Translations under genes and position numbers: made by a program | Notes under the pieces: model-generated | Told to the model about the DNA's origin: nothing | Seen by the model: the letters and a program-made list of their open reading frames with translations, nothing else | Databases searched by the model: none | Assembly (NCBI RefSeq): GCF_007827595.1 | Contig: NZ_VISR01000017.1 | Span: 62,001-126,000 of the forward strand | Direction: 5' to 3' | Origin: Streptomyces sp. BK340 | GTDB lineage: Bacteria; Actinomycetota; Actinomycetes; Streptomycetales; Streptomycetaceae | DNA length: 64,000 nucleotides | Shown here: positions 50,625-59,277 of the stretch, piece by piece | Position numbering within the stretch: position 1 is the first letter of the stretch | How the letters are laid out: the number at the start of each line of letters is the position of its first letter

Positions 50625-50703
50625 CCGTTCGACGCTACGGGCAGCATTCGATATCCCGAACGATGGCACGTTCGGCTGGACGAGCAACGGCTGGCCGGAG
50701 CTT

Positions 50704-50752
50704 CAGGGGCGCGGGGAACTGCGCGCCCAGCCCCCACGCACCCGCACCCGCC
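50704..50752. repeat. Dispersed GC-rich repeat, copy 3 (in the GH51 leader)
   Basis: Core AGGGGCGCGGGGAACTGCGC, then GCCCAGCCCCCACGCACCCG. It sits in the 5' leader of the GH51 gene, between promoter and RBS. The gene-free stretch 50453-50787 otherwise holds only the promoter and operator. Confidence 0.7.
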
Positions 50753-50787
50753 GACGATCGACAAGCCACCCACCCCGAAAGGCGACC

Positions 50788-52302
50788 ATGCGCACCGCCC
50801 GCTTCACGCTGGACCCCGCCTTCGCCATCGGCGAAGTGAACCCCCGCCTCTTCGGCTCCTTCGTGGAACACCTCGGCCGCTGCGTCTACACCGGCATCTT
50901 CGAGCCCGACCACCCCACGGCCGACGCCGAAGGCCTCCGCACCGACGTGCTCGACCTGGTGCGCGAACTCGGAGTGACCACCATCCGCTACCCCGGCGGC
51001 AACTTCGTCTCCGGCTACAAGTGGGAGGACTCCGTCGGCCCGGTGGAGGAGCGCCCCCGCCGCCTCGACCTCGCCTGGCACTCCACCGAGACCAACCGCT
51101 TCGGCCTCTCCGAGTACATCGCGTTCGTGCGGAAGCTCGGCCCCCGCGCCGAACCCATGATGGCCGTCAACCTGGGCACCCGCTCGGTCGCCGAGGCCCT
51201 CGAACTCCAGGAGTACGCCAACCACTCCGGCGGCACGGCGCTCTCCGACCTCCGGGCGGCCCACGGCGACAAGGACCCCTTCGGGATCAGACTCTGGTGC
51301 CTCGGCAACGAGATGGACGGCCCCTGGCAGACCGGCCACAAGACGGCCGAGGAGTACGGCCGGGCCGCCGCCGAGACGGCCCGGGCCATGCGCCAGATCG
51401 ACCCGTCCGTGGAACTGGTGGTCTGCGGCTCCTCCAACCAGTCCATGTCCACGTTCGCCGCCTGGGAGGCGACCGTCCTGCAGGAGACGTACGAGCTGGT
51501 CGACCACATCTCCCTGCACGCCTACTACGAGCCGGCCGACGGCGACCTGGACTCCTTCCTCGCCTCCGCCGTCGACATGGAGTCCTTCATCGAGAACGTG
51601 GTGGCCACGGCCGACCACGTGGGCGCCCGTCTCAAGTCCGGGAAGAGGATCAACCTCTCCTTCGACGAGTGGAACGTCTGGTACCTCTCGCGCTGGCAGG
51701 AGTACGCGAAGACCATCGACAGGACCGGCTGGCCCGAGGCCCCCCGCCTCCTGGAGGACAACTACAGCGTCACCGACGCAGTCGTCCTCGGCTCCCTGCT
51801 CATCGCCCTGCTCCGGCACGCCGACCGCGTCACCGTCGCCTGCCTCGCGCAGCTGGTCAACGTGATCGCACCGATCATGACCGAGCCGGGCGGCCCGGCC
51901 TGGCGGCAGACGACGTTCTTCCCGTTCGCGCAGGCCTCCCGGCACGGCCGCGGCGAGGTCCTCGACGTCCGCGTGGACTCGCCGACGTACAAGACGCGGA
52001 AGTACGGCGAGACGGACCTGCTGCACGCCACCGCGGTCCGCGCGGCCGACGGCACGGTCACCGTCTTCGCCGTGAACCGCGGCCGCGGCGAGCCGCTCCC
52101 GCTCGAAGTCGCCCTGAACGGCCTCGGCCTGACGTCCGTCGTCGAGCACAGCGCGCTCGCGGACGCCGACCCCGACGCCCGCAACACCCTGGACGACCCC
52201 GAGCGGGTCGCCCCGCACCAGGTCGAGGGCACCGCCCTGCGGGACGGCACCCTCACCGCCGTGCTGGAGCCCCTGTCCTGGAACGTGATCAGGCTCGCCT
52301 GA
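50788..52302 (+). CDS. Alpha-L-arabinofuranosidase, GH51
   Basis: A 504-aa retaining glycosidase removing terminal arabinofuranosyl residues from arabinoxylan or arabinan oligomers. The TIM barrel carries the acid/base Glu in WCLGNEMDGPW and the nucleophile Glu in LSFDEWNVWY. A C-terminal beta-sandwich follows (AVNRGRGEPLPLEVALNG). No signal peptide, so it is cytosolic and acts on imported oligosaccharides. The ATG at 50788 with AAAGG upstream begins at the conserved GEVNPRLFGSFVEHLGR region. Regulated by the LacI-type site. Convergent with the GH35 gene 6 bp downstream. Confidence 0.93.
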   Translation: MRTARFTLDPAFAIGEVNPRLFGSFVEHLGRCVYTGIFEPDHPTADAEGLRTDVLDLVRELGVTTIRYPGGNFVSGYKWEDSVGPVEERPRRLDLAWHSTETNRFGLSEYIAFVRKLGPRAEPMMAVNLGTRSVAEALELQEYANHSGGTALSDLRAAHGDKDPFGIRLWCLGNEMDGPWQTGHKTAEEYGRAAAETARAMRQIDPSVELVVCGSSNQSMSTFAAWEATVLQETYELVDHISLHAYYEPADGDLDSFLASAVDMESFIENVVATADHVGARLKSGKRINLSFDEWNVWYLSRWQEYAKTIDRTGWPEAPRLLEDNYSVTDAVVLGSLLIALLRHADRVTVACLAQLVNVIAPIMTEPGGPAWRQTTFFPFAQASRHGRGEVLDVRVDSPTYKTRKYGETDLLHATAVRAADGTVTVFAVNRGRGEPLPLEVALNGLGLTSVVEHSALADADPDARNTLDDPERVAPHQVEGTALRDGTLTAVLEPLSWNVIRLA

Positions 52303-52308
52303 GCGGTC

Positions 52309-55278
52309 TCAGCGGCCGGGGGAGAGCACCGGAGTCACCGGTGTCCCCCCGGTCGCCCGGCCCAGCAGGGTCAGCTGGACGTTCCCCGGGCCGGACAGCG
52401 TGGTGAACTCCGAGAGGACCGCCAGCGCCAGGGTGTTGGAGCCCCGGGTGCGCAGGATGCCGTTGGGCAGGACGAAGGTGTGCTGCGGGCCGACGTTGTT
52501 GATGTACTGGCCCATGTTCCAGCCGTTGAGGAAGATCTGCGCCCGGTAGGCCCGGTACGGGTCGTCCTCCAGGGTCAGACCGATCGAGGCGTCGATGTCG
52601 GCCGGCACCGACAGCCGGAAGCCGGTCCGGTACCAGGTCACCCCCTGGCGCCGCTCGGCCCGCGGGAAGGTGACCGCCTTCCAGTCGCGGTCGCGGAAGC
52701 CGGGCAGGTGCCAGCCCTCGCGCTCGCCGTACAGGCCGCCGTTGTTCAGCGGTCCGCGCACCGGGTCCGGTGCCGCCTCGCCCTGGATCCGCCAGGCCAC
52801 CTTCGGCGACGCCCCCTTGAAGAGGGCGGCGGTGAGGCCGCGGGCCACCTTGTGGGTGTCCAGCGCCTTGCCGTCCTGGTCGTGCTGCATGCGCCGGACC
52901 AGGACCGACAGCACGTGCCGGCCGGGCGAGCGCAGCCGTTCGTCCACCGGGAAGGCCGCGGTGGCGTCCCAACTTCCCTTCCTGACAGTGGTGTTCTTGT
53001 CGGGCACCGGCATCCGGTGGGTGCCCAGCGGCTCCCCGTCCAGCCACGCCATCAGCAGGCCCTGGGTGCCCGTGGTGTAGGCGAGCGAGACCTCCTCGAC
53101 GGCCGAGGAGTCGCTGAACGTGCCCCGGTACCAGACGTCCCCGTAGTGGAAGCCGTAGTCGTCGGCGAACAGCACCGGCTGCCCGTCCGGAACCGGAGTG
53201 ACGCTGTACGACGACGTCCTGTCCGCCTTCTTCCACGACGAGTCGTCGAAGTTGGGTCCGGCCTCCGGGTTCTCGGTCCGCATCCGCCAGCGGCCCAGCC
53301 GGGGCAGCGCCACCTCCGGCACGGAGGGCAGCATCCCGGTCGTCATCACGCTCTGGGACATGGTGATCCGGGTCGGCACCCTGCGCCCGTTCCACACCAG
53401 GCTCGTGATCCCGCGCGGCCCCCACACCTCCACGCTGGTCTCCCCGGTGACGTCACCTGTCAGGTGGACCTCGGAACCGCGCACCTCGGCGTGGCGCAGC
53501 AGCGACGGGCCGTACACCAGCAGGGTGCCGGACGGGGTGTCGAACGGGAAGATGCGCACGGCGGTGGCGTCGTCGGCGAAGAGCAGCAGCAACGGGACGT
53601 CGCTCTCGCCCTTGGCGACCAGCACCCGGGTGAGACCGCCCTGCCCGAGGGGCGCGTTGACGTGCAGTTCGTTGCTGTCGTAAGCCCAGGCGCCCTCCGG
53701 GTCGAGCCGGGTGACGAACGGTTCCTCCGGGCACTTCAGGACCAGGTCCGCCATGTCGTCGCGGCGGCCCGCGAACACGGCGATGTCCTGCCGCCCGGCC
53801 GTCACGCACAGCATGGGCTGGGCGGTGGAGTACTTCAGGGTCCGGTGGCCCAGGCGGAGTCCGGTGGTGAGCATGCGGGCGTCGCGCGCGGGCACGGTGA
53901 TCTTCAGGTTCCCCGCGTTGGTGGGCAGGTCGGTGGTGACCTGCTCGGTCCCGTCGTTGCGGGCCACGTACACATGGGTGCCGGTGTCCGGGTTGGACAG
54001 GTGGTAGACCTTCAGCCCCTCGGCCTTGACCTCCGCCGCCCGGTCCAGCCGGGCGAAGTCGGGTACGCGCTGCAGCAGATGCCCGAGCTGGTGCATCGGG
54101 GCGATCTTGTCGGTGACGTTGCGCGCCTCGTCGATCGCGGCCCCGTAGTCGTACGACGTGTAGACGACCGGCGCGGGCAACCAGCCCCACGACGTGCCGC
54201 CGAACGTCATGTACACGTTGTGCAGGGTGATGCCGTTGGCGAGGTTGGTGAGGTAGAAGCGGCGCTCGTAGGCCGCGTCCCGGGTGCGCCGCGACTCGGC
54301 GTATCCCTTGCCGTCGAACCAGGAGCCGCCCCACGGGTCGAACCAGCCGCCCCCGAACTCGGGCATGAACCCGGGCGTGCGCGGCGAGGCGGTGGCCCCG
54401 CCGGTCGGTCCGCCGGGCCCGAAGGTGCCCCAGTCGGGCGGCGTCTGGGACGGCGACGGATAGCCGTCGAACCCGTACAGCCAGCCGCCCTTCTCCCCGC
54501 CCGTGTCGAACGCGCCCGGGACCCAGTGGCCGTTCCTGCCCTTGTCGTTGTGGAAGAGCGGGACGTCGATCCCGTCCGCCCTGACCTTCTTGTACAGGTG
54601 GGACATGTAGTCCCGGCCGGTCGCCTCGTCGACGTGGGAGTCGTACTCGTTCTCGATCTGGTAGAGCAGGATCGTGCCCTTGCCCTGGGTGAACAGGTGC
54701 CGGCGGGCGATCCGGTTCACGTGGGTCAGCCACTCGTCGACGTGCGACAGATAGGCCGGGTCGGTGGTGCGGGCCGTGCCCTTCGTCGCCGTCAGCCAGC
54801 CCGGGAAGCCGCCGCCGTCGATCTCGGCGTTGATGTACGGGCCGGGCCGCAGGATGACGTACAGCCCGGTCTCGGCGGCCGTCCGCAGGAAGAGGTCGAG
54901 ATCCCGGACCCCGGTGAAGTCGTACCGGCCGGGCGCGGGGGAGTGGTAGTTCCACGACACGTAGATGCTCACGGCGTTGTACCCGTGCGCCCGCATCTTC
55001 TGCAGCACGTCCCGCCACAGGGACGGGCTCGGCAGCCGGAAGGGATGCATCTCGCCGGACCACACGACCAGCCGCCGGCCGTCGACCAGCAGCGAGTAGT
55101 GGTCGTACCCGATGGTGTGATGCTCCCCGTCGGCGCGCGGCGGGGCGGGCGCCGGACCGGTCGGCACGCTGCGCGCCGCGTACGCCGAGGGCGCCCCGGG
55201 GCCGCCGCTGCCGCCCAGGGCGAAACCGAGCGCGGCCGAGCCGGCCAGGGCACTGAAGGTACGTCTGCTGAGCGCCAA
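52309..55278 (-). CDS. Secreted GH35 beta-galactosidase
   Basis: A 989-aa retaining beta-galactosidase with an N-terminal signal (LSRRTFSALAGSAALGFALGG, Tat-like SRRTF). The GH35 barrel carries the acid/base motif QIENEY (207-212) and nucleophile Glu307 (MPEFGGGWFDPW). Beta-sandwich, jelly-roll-type domains follow in the C-terminal half. It releases terminal beta-galactose from plant galactans or glycans outside the cell. The start codon is TTG at 55278, with GGAGG 7 nt upstream, so no longer frame is needed. Together with the GH51 gene it suggests arabinogalactan use, but each has its own promoter. Confidence 0.9.
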   Translation of the reverse strand: MALSRRTFSALAGSAALGFALGGSGGPGAPSAYAARSVPTGPAPAPPRADGEHHTIGYDHYSLLVDGRRLVVWSGEMHPFRLPSPSLWRDVLQKMRAHGYNAVSIYVSWNYHSPAPGRYDFTGVRDLDLFLRTAAETGLYVILRPGPYINAEIDGGGFPGWLTATKGTARTTDPAYLSHVDEWLTHVNRIARRHLFTQGKGTILLYQIENEYDSHVDEATGRDYMSHLYKKVRADGIDVPLFHNDKGRNGHWVPGAFDTGGEKGGWLYGFDGYPSPSQTPPDWGTFGPGGPTGGATASPRTPGFMPEFGGGWFDPWGGSWFDGKGYAESRRTRDAAYERRFYLTNLANGITLHNVYMTFGGTSWGWLPAPVVYTSYDYGAAIDEARNVTDKIAPMHQLGHLLQRVPDFARLDRAAEVKAEGLKVYHLSNPDTGTHVYVARNDGTEQVTTDLPTNAGNLKITVPARDARMLTTGLRLGHRTLKYSTAQPMLCVTAGRQDIAVFAGRRDDMADLVLKCPEEPFVTRLDPEGAWAYDSNELHVNAPLGQGGLTRVLVAKGESDVPLLLLFADDATAVRIFPFDTPSGTLLVYGPSLLRHAEVRGSEVHLTGDVTGETSVEVWGPRGITSLVWNGRRVPTRITMSQSVMTTGMLPSVPEVALPRLGRWRMRTENPEAGPNFDDSSWKKADRTSSYSVTPVPDGQPVLFADDYGFHYGDVWYRGTFSDSSAVEEVSLAYTTGTQGLLMAWLDGEPLGTHRMPVPDKNTTVRKGSWDATAAFPVDERLRSPGRHVLSVLVRRMQHDQDGKALDTHKVARGLTAALFKGASPKVAWRIQGEAAPDPVRGPLNNGGLYGEREGWHLPGFRDRDWKAVTFPRAERRQGVTWYRTGFRLSVPADIDASIGLTLEDDPYRAYRAQIFLNGWNMGQYINNVGPQHTFVLPNGILRTRGSNTLALAVLSEFTTLSGPGNVQLTLLGRATGGTPVTPVLSPGR

Positions 55279-55322
55279 GGTGGATCCTCCCGGGCGATCT
55301 TACGGGGGCGCGGTCCGGTCAT

Positions 55323-55334
55323 TCTCCATGGAGA
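55323..55334. promoter_or_regulatory. 12-bp palindrome upstream of the Rrf2 gene
   Basis: TCTCCATGGAGA, a perfect dyad ending 20 bp upstream of the Rrf2 ATG and about 45 bp upstream of the GH35 TTG. A likely operator for Rrf2 autoregulation, possibly also acting on the GH35 gene. Confidence 0.5.
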
Positions 55335-55353
55335 TACGCCCCACAATGGACCC

Positions 55354-55812
55354 ATGAGGATCTCGGCGCGGGCGGATTACGCGGTACGGGCGGTGCTGGA
55401 GCTGGCCGTACGGGAGGGTGACACCCCGATGAAGGCCGAGGAAATCGCCGCTGTACAGGACATTCCGCACAAGTTCCTGGAGGGCATCCTGGGCGATCTC
55501 CGGCGCGCCGGGATCGTCGACAGCCGACGCGGCGGGGGCGGCGGCTACCGGCTGGCCCGGGCCGCGGCCGCGGTCACTGTGGCGGACGTCATCCGGGCGG
55601 TGGACGGTCCGATCGTCTCGGTGCGCGGGGAACGCCCGACGGACCTGTCCTACACGGGCACGGCCCAGCCGCTGCTGCCGCTGTGGATCGCCCTCCGTGC
55701 CAACGTCCGCCGCATCCTGGAGGGCGTCACGATCGCCGACCTCGCGGCGGACGCGCTGCCCGAGCCGGTGCGGGCCCTGTCGGCGGAGCCGGCGGCGTGG
55801 GAGAACCCGTAG
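55354..55812 (+). CDS. Rrf2-family transcriptional regulator without cluster cysteines
   Basis: A 152-aa winged-helix regulator: MRISARADYAVRAVLELAVREG, ALL-type LEGILGDLRRAGIVDSRRG, and wing GGGGGYRLARAA. It has no Cys residue, so it cannot bind the Fe-S cluster used by NsrR, IscR or RsrR; another signal must act. The ATG at 55354 begins the usual Rrf2 start. Divergent from the GH35 gene, with a palindrome in the shared promoter region. Confidence 0.88.
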   Translation: MRISARADYAVRAVLELAVREGDTPMKAEEIAAVQDIPHKFLEGILGDLRRAGIVDSRRGGGGGYRLARAAAAVTVADVIRAVDGPIVSVRGERPTDLSYTGTAQPLLPLWIALRANVRRILEGVTIADLAADALPEPVRALSAEPAAWENP

Positions 55813-55990
55813 CCCGCCCGGCGGCGTGTGAACGGTCCGAAGTGAATGGCCGGAGTTCGCCCTGCCGGGGCGGAGCGGGGCTTCCTACGATTCCCTCGCC
55901 TCCCCTTCCTTCACAGGTTCCACACAGCTTCTTCAAGGTTGAACGGACGGACCGGAGGCCGAAACCCCCCACTCGACAACTGGAGAAAGC

Positions 55991-56638
55991 ATGGCTGGTG
56001 GACTCCTCCTGAGCGGTGCCGTAGCCGCTCTCCTCACCACCGCGATACCCGCTTCGACCTCCTCCCCCGTCTTCGACGACCCGCCCCCGGACAAGATCGT
56101 CATCGACGTCGCCACGGTGAACGGCTCCGGCTGTCCCGCGGGTACGGCCGCCGTGGCCGTCTCCCCGGACAACACCGCCTTCACGGTGACCTACAGCAAC
56201 TACCTGGCCCAGGCCGGCGGCAACTCCGACCCCACGGCCTTCCGCAAGAACTGCCAGCTCAACCTCGTCGTGCACGTCCCACAGGGCTTCACCTATGCCG
56301 TCGCCAGCGCGGACTACCGGGGCTTCCTCTCGCTCCAGTCGGGCGCGTCGGGCACGCAGAAGGCGTCGTACTACTTCCAGGGCTCCCCGAACACCGCGGC
56401 CAAGACCCACCCCTTCAGCGGCCCCTACAACGACGACTGGCAGGCCACCGACAGCACCGACTGGTCCCAGTTGGTCTGGGCTCCCTGTGGAGTGCTGCGC
56501 AACTTCAACATCAACACCGAGCTGCGGGTGACCGCGGGCAGCACGCCGAGCAAGGTGAGCTTCATGACGATGGACTCGACCGACGGGGACATCAGCACGG
56601 TGTACCACTTCGCGTGGAAGCACTGCCCGGGCTCGTAG
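55991..56638 (+). CDS. Secreted DUF4360-type protein
   Basis: A 215-aa secreted protein. The signal peptide (residues 1-22, hydrophobic LLLSGAVAALLTTAIPA) is followed by a beta-rich domain with Cys pairs (NGSGCPAGTAAVAVSPDNT, FRKNCQLNLVVHVPQGFTYAV, WAPCGVLRNFNIN and a final KHCPGS). This Cys-paired pattern is that of DUF4360 secreted proteins of fungi and actinomycetes, of unknown function. The ATG at 55991 has GGAGAAAG upstream. It stands alone, between the Rrf2 gene and the convergent SseB-like gene. Confidence 0.75.
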   Translation: MAGGLLLSGAVAALLTTAIPASTSSPVFDDPPPDKIVIDVATVNGSGCPAGTAAVAVSPDNTAFTVTYSNYLAQAGGNSDPTAFRKNCQLNLVVHVPQGFTYAVASADYRGFLSLQSGASGTQKASYYFQGSPNTAAKTHPFSGPYNDDWQATDSTDWSQLVWAPCGVLRNFNINTELRVTAGSTPSKVSFMTMDSTDGDISTVYHFAWKHCPGS

Positions 56639-56716
56639 CCGGCTGTGACGTGAGACCGCGTCGCCCGCTGGTAGCGCCGGGCGGCGCGGGCACGGCCACC
56701 GCACCGTCGGCAGCGT

Positions 56717-57478
56717 CTAGGTGGCGTTCGGGGCGTCGTACTCCCGGGACACCACCTCGACCCGTCCGGTGGCCCGGTCGGACCGTACGGTGTCCAGGCC
56801 CATGGGCTCCAACTCGGCGATCGTGACCGCGTGTTCGGTGGTGTTGAGCGGAAGCAGGGCCACCTGGGGGCTGCCTTCGCCGAGCACCACGTCCTCGGTC
56901 ATCAGGGTCTCCATCATGCGGTGCGCGGAGGCCGACGGCAGCGGCTCGTCCACGGCCACGTGCAGCATCAGGTGCTCCATGCCGGTGTCGACACGTCGCG
57001 CCTGCGACACCCAGACCGTGCGGACCGCCGGGAACTCCCGGATGCGGCGGGCCGCCGCGTCCCGCAGGGCCCGCGCCACCGGATGGGTGGACCAGCTGAG
57101 CCTCAGCTGCTCACCCCCGGATCGCTGACCGCGTTCACGCATGGTCCGGTACAGCAACGGCATCGGTACGCGGGCCCATTCGGCGCTGGAGAAGAGCCCG
57201 AGGACGCCGACGCCGGTCTGCTGGGCGATGTCCATCAGCCGCAGGGCGTCGCAATGGACCGCGCCCGAGGCCTGCGGGAGCCGTTCGGCGCGGCACGCGT
57301 CGCTGACGTAGCCGGGGAGCAGGGGGCTGCCGTCCTCGTTCCGCAGGAACATCACCGACCCGTTCGCCTGCACGGGCACGAAGACGCCGTGGTCGACGAG
57401 GGCGGCGAGGAGCTGGTCCGGCTCCGTCGCGGCGGCACCCCGGTCGAGTATGTCGGCGAGCGCCGTGTTCACGGTCAC
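56717..57478 (-). CDS. SseB-like protein in the WhiJ-type operon
   Basis: A 253-aa cytosolic protein. The N-terminal part (TEPDQLLAALVDHGVFVPV, SVMFLRNEDGSPLLPGYVS) looks like the SseB N-terminal domain; the C-terminal part (VWVSQARRVDTGMEHLMLHV, EDVVLGEGSPQVALLPLN) is less clear. The GTG at 57478 overlaps the DUF397 stop as GTGA, so it is the third gene of a coupled operon (XRE, DUF397, SseB-like). The function is not established. Confidence 0.65.
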   Translation of the reverse strand: MTVNTALADILDRGAAATEPDQLLAALVDHGVFVPVQANGSVMFLRNEDGSPLLPGYVSDACRAERLPQASGAVHCDALRLMDIAQQTGVGVLGLFSSAEWARVPMPLLYRTMRERGQRSGGEQLRLSWSTHPVARALRDAAARRIREFPAVRTVWVSQARRVDTGMEHLMLHVAVDEPLPSASAHRMMETLMTEDVVLGEGSPQVALLPLNTTEHAVTIAELEPMGLDTVRSDRATGRVEVVSREYDAPNAT

Positions 57479-57666
57479 GCGGGTCGCTGCGCGGCGTAGG
57501 TGAGGAAGCCGGCCCAGGTGGTGGGGGAGAGGGCCAGCTGGGGGCCCTGCTTGTCCTTCGAGTCGCGGACGTGGATGGTGGCGGGGGTGTGGGCTACCTC
57601 GACGCAGTCGCCGGAACCGCTGCTGCTGTAGCTGCTCTTGAACCAGGCCAGTTCGGAGGTGCTCAT
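57475..57666 (-). CDS. DUF397 small protein
   Basis: A 63-aa protein with the DUF397 pattern: LAWFKSSYSSSGSGDCVEVA, then IHVRDSKDKQGPQLALSPTTW and an AGFLTYA end. These small acidic proteins occur beside WhiJ-type XRE regulators and act with them (for WhiJ/SCO4542 in S. coelicolor, a developmental pair). ATGA overlap with the XRE gene upstream. Confidence 0.9.
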   Translation of the reverse strand: MSTSELAWFKSSYSSSGSGDCVEVAHTPATIHVRDSKDKQGPQLALSPTTWAGFLTYAAQRPA

Positions 57667-58499
57667 AGGTCTCCTCGCATTTGTTCCAGCAGGCTCTCCG
57701 AGTCCTCGGCCGACAGAGCCTGTGAACGCATCCTGGCATACCGGCGATTGAGAACGCTGACCACCTTCGCGTCGGAGACGAGCTGCCCGCACTCCGGTGC
57801 TTCCATGTAGCCGAACCATTTGTTGTCCGGGCTCTCCAGCAGTTGCATGGGCCCGTGCAGTCCAGCGTGTGATTCGCGCACCAGCGGCATGATCTGGACT
57901 TCGACGTTCCGCAGCCGCATGACGTCGAGCAGGTGGCCGATGGCCTCACGCATGACCTCCCTGCCGCCGGTCCGGCGCAGGAACAGCTGCTCTTCGACGA
58001 TGAAGCTGAAGGCGGTGTTCGGCCGCTCCCTCAACAACTGCTGACGTTCCGCCCGCGCGGTCCAGTTGGCATCGATCTGTTCGTCGGTCAGTGGCGGCAA
58101 CTCGTCGACGAACAACTGTCGCGCGTACGCCTCCGTCTGCAACAGCCCCGGAATCATCCGGCATTCGTACGTGTAGAGGGTGATCGCCAGCTTCTCCAGC
58201 CCGGCCCACCGCCGGAACCAGGCCGCCAACCCCGCCTGTCGCTCCAGGCACCCGGCCGCCTTCTTCAGCGCCCCGGTGTTGCCCAGGACCCTCTCCGCCG
58301 CCTCCACGAATCCCACATCCGGCATCCGCCTCCCCAACTCCACCGACGCCACCGTGTGTTTGGAGAACCCCACATGCCGGCCGAACTCCTCCCTGCTCAG
58401 CCGGTGATACTCGCGAAGCGCCTGCACCACCGCCCCGAACGTCCGCATGCTGTCCGAAGACTCCGGCTCGCCCACCCGCCCGTCGACCACCGCGGTCAC
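57663..58499 (-). CDS. WhiJ-type XRE regulator (HTH + DUF5753)
   Basis: A 278-aa regulator: HTH (residues 18-75, TFGAVVQALREYHRLSREEF, VGFSKHTVASVELGRRMPD) plus a DUF5753 sensor domain (TYECRMIPGLLQTEAYARQLF, NVEVQIMPLVRESHAGLHGP). It is of the WhiJ/AbaA-cluster type found in many copies in Streptomyces and linked to development and antibiotic control. The GTG at 58499 is followed by an alternative ATG 17 codons on. Divergent from the HATPase gene, with repeated CCAGT motifs and a dyad between them. Confidence 0.9.
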   Translation of the reverse strand: MTAVVDGRVGEPESSDSMRTFGAVVQALREYHRLSREEFGRHVGFSKHTVASVELGRRMPDVGFVEAAERVLGNTGALKKAAGCLERQAGLAAWFRRWAGLEKLAITLYTYECRMIPGLLQTEAYARQLFVDELPPLTDEQIDANWTARAERQQLLRERPNTAFSFIVEEQLFLRRTGGREVMREAIGHLLDVMRLRNVEVQIMPLVRESHAGLHGPMQLLESPDNKWFGYMEAPECGQLVSDAKVVSVLNRRYARMRSQALSAEDSESLLEQMRGDL

Positions 58500-58520
58500 C
58501 TCCCGGGCCCATGGTCACGG

Positions 58521-58570
58521 CCAGTCACCAGTACTGTCCAGTCCGTAACCGCGTACGCTCGCGGAGCGTA
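58521..58570. promoter_or_regulatory. Operator-like motifs between the WhiJ-type and HATPase genes
   Basis: Three CCAGT repeats (58521, 58528, 58538), the 8-bp palindrome CAGTACTG (58529-58536) and a 17-bp dyad TACGCTC-GCG-GAGCGTA (58554-58570) in the 120-bp divergent promoter region. Probable binding sites of the adjacent XRE regulator. Confidence 0.5.
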
Positions 58571-58619
58571 TGCGCGCCGTACCTGGTGAAGTCCTGCCCC
58601 CACGCCCCACATTGGGCTC

Positions 58620-59054
58620 ATGCTCACCCAACGCCTCAGCCCGACTCCCCGCGGCGCCCGCCTGGCCAGGCACCTCGCACTCGCTCAACTCGACGCCTGG
58701 GGAATCCCGCACGGCACCGACACCGCCGACGCCGTGGCGGGGATCGTCGCGGAGCTGGCCGCCAATGCCGTGATCCACGGGCGCGTGCCCGGCCGGGACT
58801 TCGAGCTGAGACTCTCTCTGCTCCCCGGACGGGTCCGGGTCGAGGTGACCGACACGCGCGCCGAACGCCGTCCGCCCGGCCCCCGGGACGTGTGCGCACC
58901 CGCGCCGCTCGCCGATACGGGGCGCGGGCTCGTGCTGGTCGACGCGTTGGCGGATCGGTGGGACGTGGTGGACCGCGACCCGCCGGGGAAGACCGTGCGG
59001 GCCGAGGTCGACCTGCCGTTGCCCCGGCGGAAGCCGAATACTTTGCGTGCCTGA
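58620..59054 (+). CDS. RsbW/SpoIIAB-like HATPase (anti-sigma-type kinase fold)
   Basis: A 144-aa GHKL ATPase-fold protein: N-box AELAANAVIHGRV, G1 VEVTDTRAER and G2 DTGRGLVLVDALADRW. It is the ATPase that accompanies WhiJ/DUF397 clusters in Streptomyces (AbaA-type units). It may bind and phosphorylate an anti-anti-sigma partner or act without a sigma factor; no partner is here. The ATG at 58620 starts near the TQRLSPTPRGARLAR segment typical of the family. Confidence 0.85.
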   Translation: MLTQRLSPTPRGARLARHLALAQLDAWGIPHGTDTADAVAGIVAELAANAVIHGRVPGRDFELRLSLLPGRVRVEVTDTRAERRPPGPRDVCAPAPLADTGRGLVLVDALADRWDVVDRDPPGKTVRAEVDLPLPRRKPNTLRA

Positions 59055-59277
59055 CCCTCGCACGAGTGGTTGGCGGTTGGACGTTGACCGGTAGGTGATC
59101 TGAGCAGCGATTCCGGCCGTTCGGGGCGCGTGGGGGCGCGAGTTGCGAGTGGGACTCCCCTCGCGCGCCGTCCGTTTTGCTTACTCAACGTGACGGCCGC
59201 TCTGATAGCACTGTGCACGCATCGTGACGACGTCGAGTCGTCGCACTCTCATGTGCCACGGGATACGAGGGAGAGTC

